Below are positions 61,247-64,000 of a stretch of DNA of 64,000 nt, piece by piece; within the stretch, counting starts at the first letter, position 1; every line of letters begins with the position of its first letter. Origin of the DNA: DATAEG01 sp963703085. GTDB lineage: Bacteria > Actinomycetota > Actinomycetes > Mycobacteriales > Jatrophihabitantaceae. The position numbers were made by a program, and so were the translations under genes. The notes under the pieces are model-generated. The model saw only the letters and a program-made list of their open reading frames with translations. It had not been told where the DNA came from and searched no databases. The stretch lies in contig OY969789.1 of the NCBI GenBank assembly GCA_963703085.1, forward strand, positions 868,001-932,000. The letters are read 5' to 3'.

Positions 61247-62620
61247 TCAGACCGGCGACGGCGTGCGGGCGTATCGACCCAACCTGGAATGCATCTGTTT
61301 CAGTGCGGCCGACGGAGACAGGCCCCCGGCGGCCACCGAGGAGACCAGCGACCCGACGACGTTTTCCAGGTCGGAGCCCGACCCGGAGTACCAGGCCGCA
61401 TCGTCGTAGTGGACGAAGTCGGCGACGTCGGCATAGTTCGACTGCGGTTTCAGCGACTTGTACTTGCTGCTGTCGCGGGTCGGTATCCATGCCGGGATGT
61501 GCCCGCCCTGCGCCCACGTGTAGCTCTGGTCGAGCATGGTGCGCACGAAGCCCAGACACACGTCGAGGCGGCGGCTGTCCCGGCCCGCATCCCGGGGCAG
61601 GACAAAGGTGTGCGAGTCGGCCTGCACAACGTACGTGTCGCCGTAGACCTGCGGAAAACGGGTCATGCTGTACGGCGTCTTGTCGGTTGTGTAGATGACG
61701 TTGTCCCATTCGCCGTCGAAGAGGAAGCCGGCCTGCTGTTTGGAGAAGACAATGGTCGTCCCGTTGTCGTCGACGCTGCCGGGCATGAGTTGCTCATCCA
61801 CCGAGATCTTCTTGATCAGGTTCAGAGCGGTGAGCGCCTTGTCGTCGTCGATTGCGACGGTGGCCCCGTTGTCGGCGAGGACCGCACCGCCCTGCTGCCA
61901 GTACAGCGTCGCGAACAGCCGCCAGCAGGAGGAGGTGTCGTTGACGGTGGCCAGCACGAGGCCGTATTGGCCGGTGACCTTCTTCATGGCCTTCAGCGCG
62001 GCGACCAATTCGTCCGGACCGTGCGGCGGCTTGAGGATGCCGTCGCTGTCGAGGAGACCAGCCTTCTTGCACACCGCGGTGTTGTAGTAAAGAACGTAAG
62101 GATGTGTGTCGAGCGGGATGGCGTAGAGCTTGTTGTTGACCGAGCAGGCCTCCCATGCCTTCTGGTTGAGGCGGTCCTTGGTGATGCCGTGCCGGGCCAG
62201 GGCGCTCTCGTCGAGCGGCGCCAGCAGATTGGCTTCGGCGAGCACCTTCATCCGGGTCAGGTGGGAGATGGCCACGTCCGGAGGCCGGTTGCCGCGAACG
62301 GCCAGCGACAGTTTGGTGTAGTAGGGATTTCCCCACGTGAGGGTGACCGCCTCGAGCTTCTCCTTCGGGGTGGCCTTGCTGTACCCGTTGAGCATCTCGA
62401 CCATCCGAGTGCCGTCCCCGCCGCTGAACAGGTTCCAAAATGTCAACGAGTTGGCCGGTGGCCCGACGCCGGTGGTTCCGGTCGCAAAGGGCGACCGGCA
62501 GCCGGTCAGCGCGGCCGTGGCGGCGCCGCCGAGCGCGAGGCCGCCCATGCCGCGCAACAGGTCGCGCCGGCTTAGCGTGCCGGTAGGTGTCGTGGTCGGG
62601 CGAGTGGGCGACGTTGGCAT
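61247..62620 (-). CDS. extracellular solute-binding lipoprotein (arabinoside importer)
   Basis: A 457-residue family 1 solute-binding protein. The twin-arginine motif SRRDLLRG (Arg18-Arg19) and lipobox ALTGC (Cys41) predict Tat export and lipid anchoring. TFWNLFSGGDGTRM and LDTHPYVLYYN are typical of oligosaccharide binders. It lies 10 bases after the GH51 arabinofuranosidase gene, so arabino-oligosaccharides are the likely ligand. Confidence 0.92.
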   Translation of the reverse strand: MPTSPTRPTTTPTGTLSRRDLLRGMGGLALGGAATAALTGCRSPFATGTTGVGPPANSLTFWNLFSGGDGTRMVEMLNGYSKATPKEKLEAVTLTWGNPYYTKLSLAVRGNRPPDVAISHLTRMKVLAEANLLAPLDESALARHGITKDRLNQKAWEACSVNNKLYAIPLDTHPYVLYYNTAVCKKAGLLDSDGILKPPHGPDELVAALKAMKKVTGQYGLVLATVNDTSSCWRLFATLYWQQGGAVLADNGATVAIDDDKALTALNLIKKISVDEQLMPGSVDDNGTTIVFSKQQAGFLFDGEWDNVIYTTDKTPYSMTRFPQVYGDTYVVQADSHTFVLPRDAGRDSRRLDVCLGFVRTMLDQSYTWAQGGHIPAWIPTRDSSKYKSLKPQSNYADVADFVHYDDAAWYSGSGSDLENVVGSLVSSVAAGGLSPSAALKQMHSRLGRYARTPSPV

Positions 62621-62630
62621 CGTTGGTTCC

Positions 62631-64000
62631 TCACTGACCGGTCTGGGATCGGGCCTGCACGACGGCCCAGGACTCTGCGGGTAGGTCGAGCAGCACGGAC
62701 CGTCCCTCCGTACGCACGCTCTCCAGCGGCGCCGGCGCTGCCGTGGCGGCCGCTTCGGCGCCGACGAGTGGGCCCTTGTCGCCGGCGACGATCACCTGGG
62801 CCGAGTCGATCGACCAGGCATCGAATGCCTCCACCTTCAGGCGCACCTGCGCATCGGTGTCGCAACGATTGGTGAGAAACACCGCCGCCTGACCCGTCTG
62901 CGGATCATGGGTTGCTGACGCTGCGACCGCCGGGACATCGCCATGGCGTGCGGTCGCGACCGTCGGTGCCGTCACCCGGGCGACCAGACTCTGGCCGCGG
63001 GCCACCGCTGCGGTGATGGCCATCGGGAAGAAGATCGACTGCCGCCATGCCGGTCCACCAGGCTCGGTCATGATCGGCGCGATCACATTGACCAGCTGGG
63101 CTTGGCAGGCCACCCCGATGCGGTCGGAGTGATTGATCAGGCTGGACAACAGGTCGCCGACCACGACGGCATCCAGCGAGCTGTAGATGTCCTCGATCCG
63201 CGGCCCGGAGACGTCGATGTCCACGTTTTCGGTGCCGGGAAACCGGCTCTGGTACCAGACGTTCCACTCGTCGAAGGAGATCCGCATCCGTTTCCGGCTG
63301 TGCTTGCGGGCCGCCACCGCGTCCACGGTGGCTACCACGTCGTCGATGAAGGCGTCCATCGCTGCTCCGGAGGCCAAGAAGCTCGCCCGGTCACCGTCAT
63401 GCTCCTGGTAGTACGCGTGCATCGACACGTAGTCCACAACGTCCCAGGCCCGTTCGAGAACCGTGGACTCCCAGTAACCGAACGTGGAGATTTCATGTCC
63501 CGAGCTGCCGCATGCCACCAACTCGATGCTGGGATCGACCAGTTTCATTGCTTTGCCGGCCTCGGTGGCAAGCGCTCCGTATTCGGCTGCGCTCATATGG
63601 CCGGTCTGCCAGGGACCGTCCATCTCGTTGCCGAGGCACCACAGCGGAACGCCGTGCGGCTGCGGGCTGCCGTTGGTCCGACGCAGGTCGGACCAGTAAG
63701 TCCCCTCCGGAACGTTGCAGTACTCAACCAGGTGAGCGGCGTCCAGGATCCCGGCGGTACCCAGGTTGACCGCCATCATCGGCGTGATCTGGTTGGCAGC
63801 GGCCCACGCCAAGAATTCGTCGGTGCCGACCTGGTTCGTCTCGATGGAGCGCCAGGCAAGGTCGAGCCGGCGTGGCCGCTGCGCTGCCGGACCGATACCG
63901 TCCCGCCAGTTGTAGCCGGAGACGAAGTTGCCGCCCGGGTAGCGAACCAGAGTCACGCCGAGTTCCCGCACCAGATCGGCGACGTCGCCACGAAACCCAG
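62631..64000 (-). CDS. GH51 alpha-L-arabinofuranosidase (5' end outside window)
   Basis: The visible 456 residues are the C-terminal bulk of a GH51 enzyme releasing arabinofuranose from arabinoxylan or arabinan oligosaccharides. LVRYPGGNFVSGYNWRDGIG, then ETNQVGTDEFLAW, opens the (beta/alpha)8 barrel. The acid/base Glu is in WCLGNEMDGPWQTG and the nucleophile Glu in SFDEWNVWY. The C-terminal beta domain ends AESWAVVQAR. The frame remains open to position 64000 (GFRGDVADLVREL), so the start lies beyond the window. No export signal is visible in this part. Confidence 0.92.
   Translation of the reverse strand, partial: GFRGDVADLVRELGVTLVRYPGGNFVSGYNWRDGIGPAAQRPRRLDLAWRSIETNQVGTDEFLAWAAANQITPMMAVNLGTAGILDAAHLVEYCNVPEGTYWSDLRRTNGSPQPHGVPLWCLGNEMDGPWQTGHMSAAEYGALATEAGKAMKLVDPSIELVACGSSGHEISTFGYWESTVLERAWDVVDYVSMHAYYQEHDGDRASFLASGAAMDAFIDDVVATVDAVAARKHSRKRMRISFDEWNVWYQSRFPGTENVDIDVSGPRIEDIYSSLDAVVVGDLLSSLINHSDRIGVACQAQLVNVIAPIMTEPGGPAWRQSIFFPMAITAAVARGQSLVARVTAPTVATARHGDVPAVAASATHDPQTGQAAVFLTNRCDTDAQVRLKVEAFDAWSIDSAQVIVAGDKGPLVGAEAAATAAPAPLESVRTEGRSVLLDLPAESWAVVQARSQTGQ

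Noticed and set aside
1..64000. tRNA, rRNA, riboswitch, CRISPR or insertion sequence
   Set aside because: I saw no cloverleaf, rRNA, repeat-spacer array, transposase or terminal inverted repeats; small RNAs cannot be excluded by eye.

Overview
This is a high-GC actinobacterial chromosome segment. The evidence is pervasive G/C third positions, two GAF-ANTAR proteins, an F420/LLM-type oxidoreductase, a CYTH-CHAD protein, a YtrA-type GntR regulator, Tat-type lipoprotein solute-binding proteins and probable leaderless promoters. I can support Actinomycetota with confidence, but not a genus. There are no RNA genes, CRISPR arrays, insertion sequences or phage genes that I can see. Coding density is very high, and no gene-free stretch exceeds about 300 bases; the longest, 50139-50430, holds nothing I can identify.

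Region 1 (1-15400) is sugar and sugar-acid catabolism. A plus-strand operon encodes a ROK kinase, Gfo/Idh/MocA dehydrogenase, TIM-barrel isomerase, alpha/beta hydrolase and DeoR regulator, each overlapping the next by a few bases. Facing it is a minus-strand CUT1 importer (lipoprotein plus two permeases) with an SDR. Then come an SMP-30 lactonase, an LLM oxidoreductase, and a minus-strand operon of HpcH/HpaI aldolase, Ldh2-type dehydrogenase, D-2-hydroxyacid dehydrogenase and SDR. Upstream of that operon lies an FCD-type GntR regulator. An identical nine-base word, ACTGTCAAC, sits in three intergenic regions here and is a plausible operator of this regulator.

Region 2 (15400-33477) is the most interesting part. 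Thirteen minus-strand genes, beginning with a LacI regulator at 32305 and ending at 15400, are packed with overlaps or gaps of at most 32 bases and look like one operon of about 17 kb. In transcription order they are lacI, ribokinase, RbsD, an ADP-ribosylglycohydrolase-fold protein, lipoprotein, permease, permease, sulfatase, three tandem secreted GH49-like beta-helix proteins, a secreted SGNH hydrolase and a second sulfatase. Just upstream is a formylglycine-generating enzyme, which matures such sulfatases. The GH49-like proteins and the SGNH protein have signal peptides, while the sulfatases and the ARH-fold protein do not. This suggests extracellular cleavage of a sulfated glycan, import of sulfated oligosaccharides, and cytoplasmic desulfation and breakdown to a pentose-like sugar. 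The substrate is unknown.

Region 3 (33552-46606) contains a PAP2-diacylglycerol kinase fusion, a polytopic membrane protein, a YtrA-ABC exporter operon behind a tandem-repeat leaderless promoter, and a GAF-ANTAR protein. It also holds a five-gene minus-strand operon: TPP enzyme, small membrane protein, gluconate-2-dehydrogenase subunit 3-like protein, GMC oxidoreductase and enolase-superfamily protein. A divergent MarR regulator follows.

Region 4 (46670-59321) is mixed housekeeping and stress functions. It holds an SDR with a coupled GH15 glucoamylase-like enzyme, a HAD phosphatase, an ATP-dependent DNA ligase, a DJ-1/PfpI protein, a VOC protein, a CYTH-CHAD protein and a small basic DUF7218-like protein. 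It also contains a molybdopterin oxidoreductase whose four expected [4Fe-4S] cysteines are all replaced, a coupled helical protein, a second GAF-ANTAR protein, a DUF6328 protein and a cupin.

Region 5 (59392-64000) is an arabinoside-type operon. A GH51 alpha-L-arabinofuranosidase, truncated by the window end, is followed by a CUT1 lipoprotein and two permeases. None of the three CUT1 importers in this window carries its own ATPase, so they presumably share a distant MsiK-like subunit.
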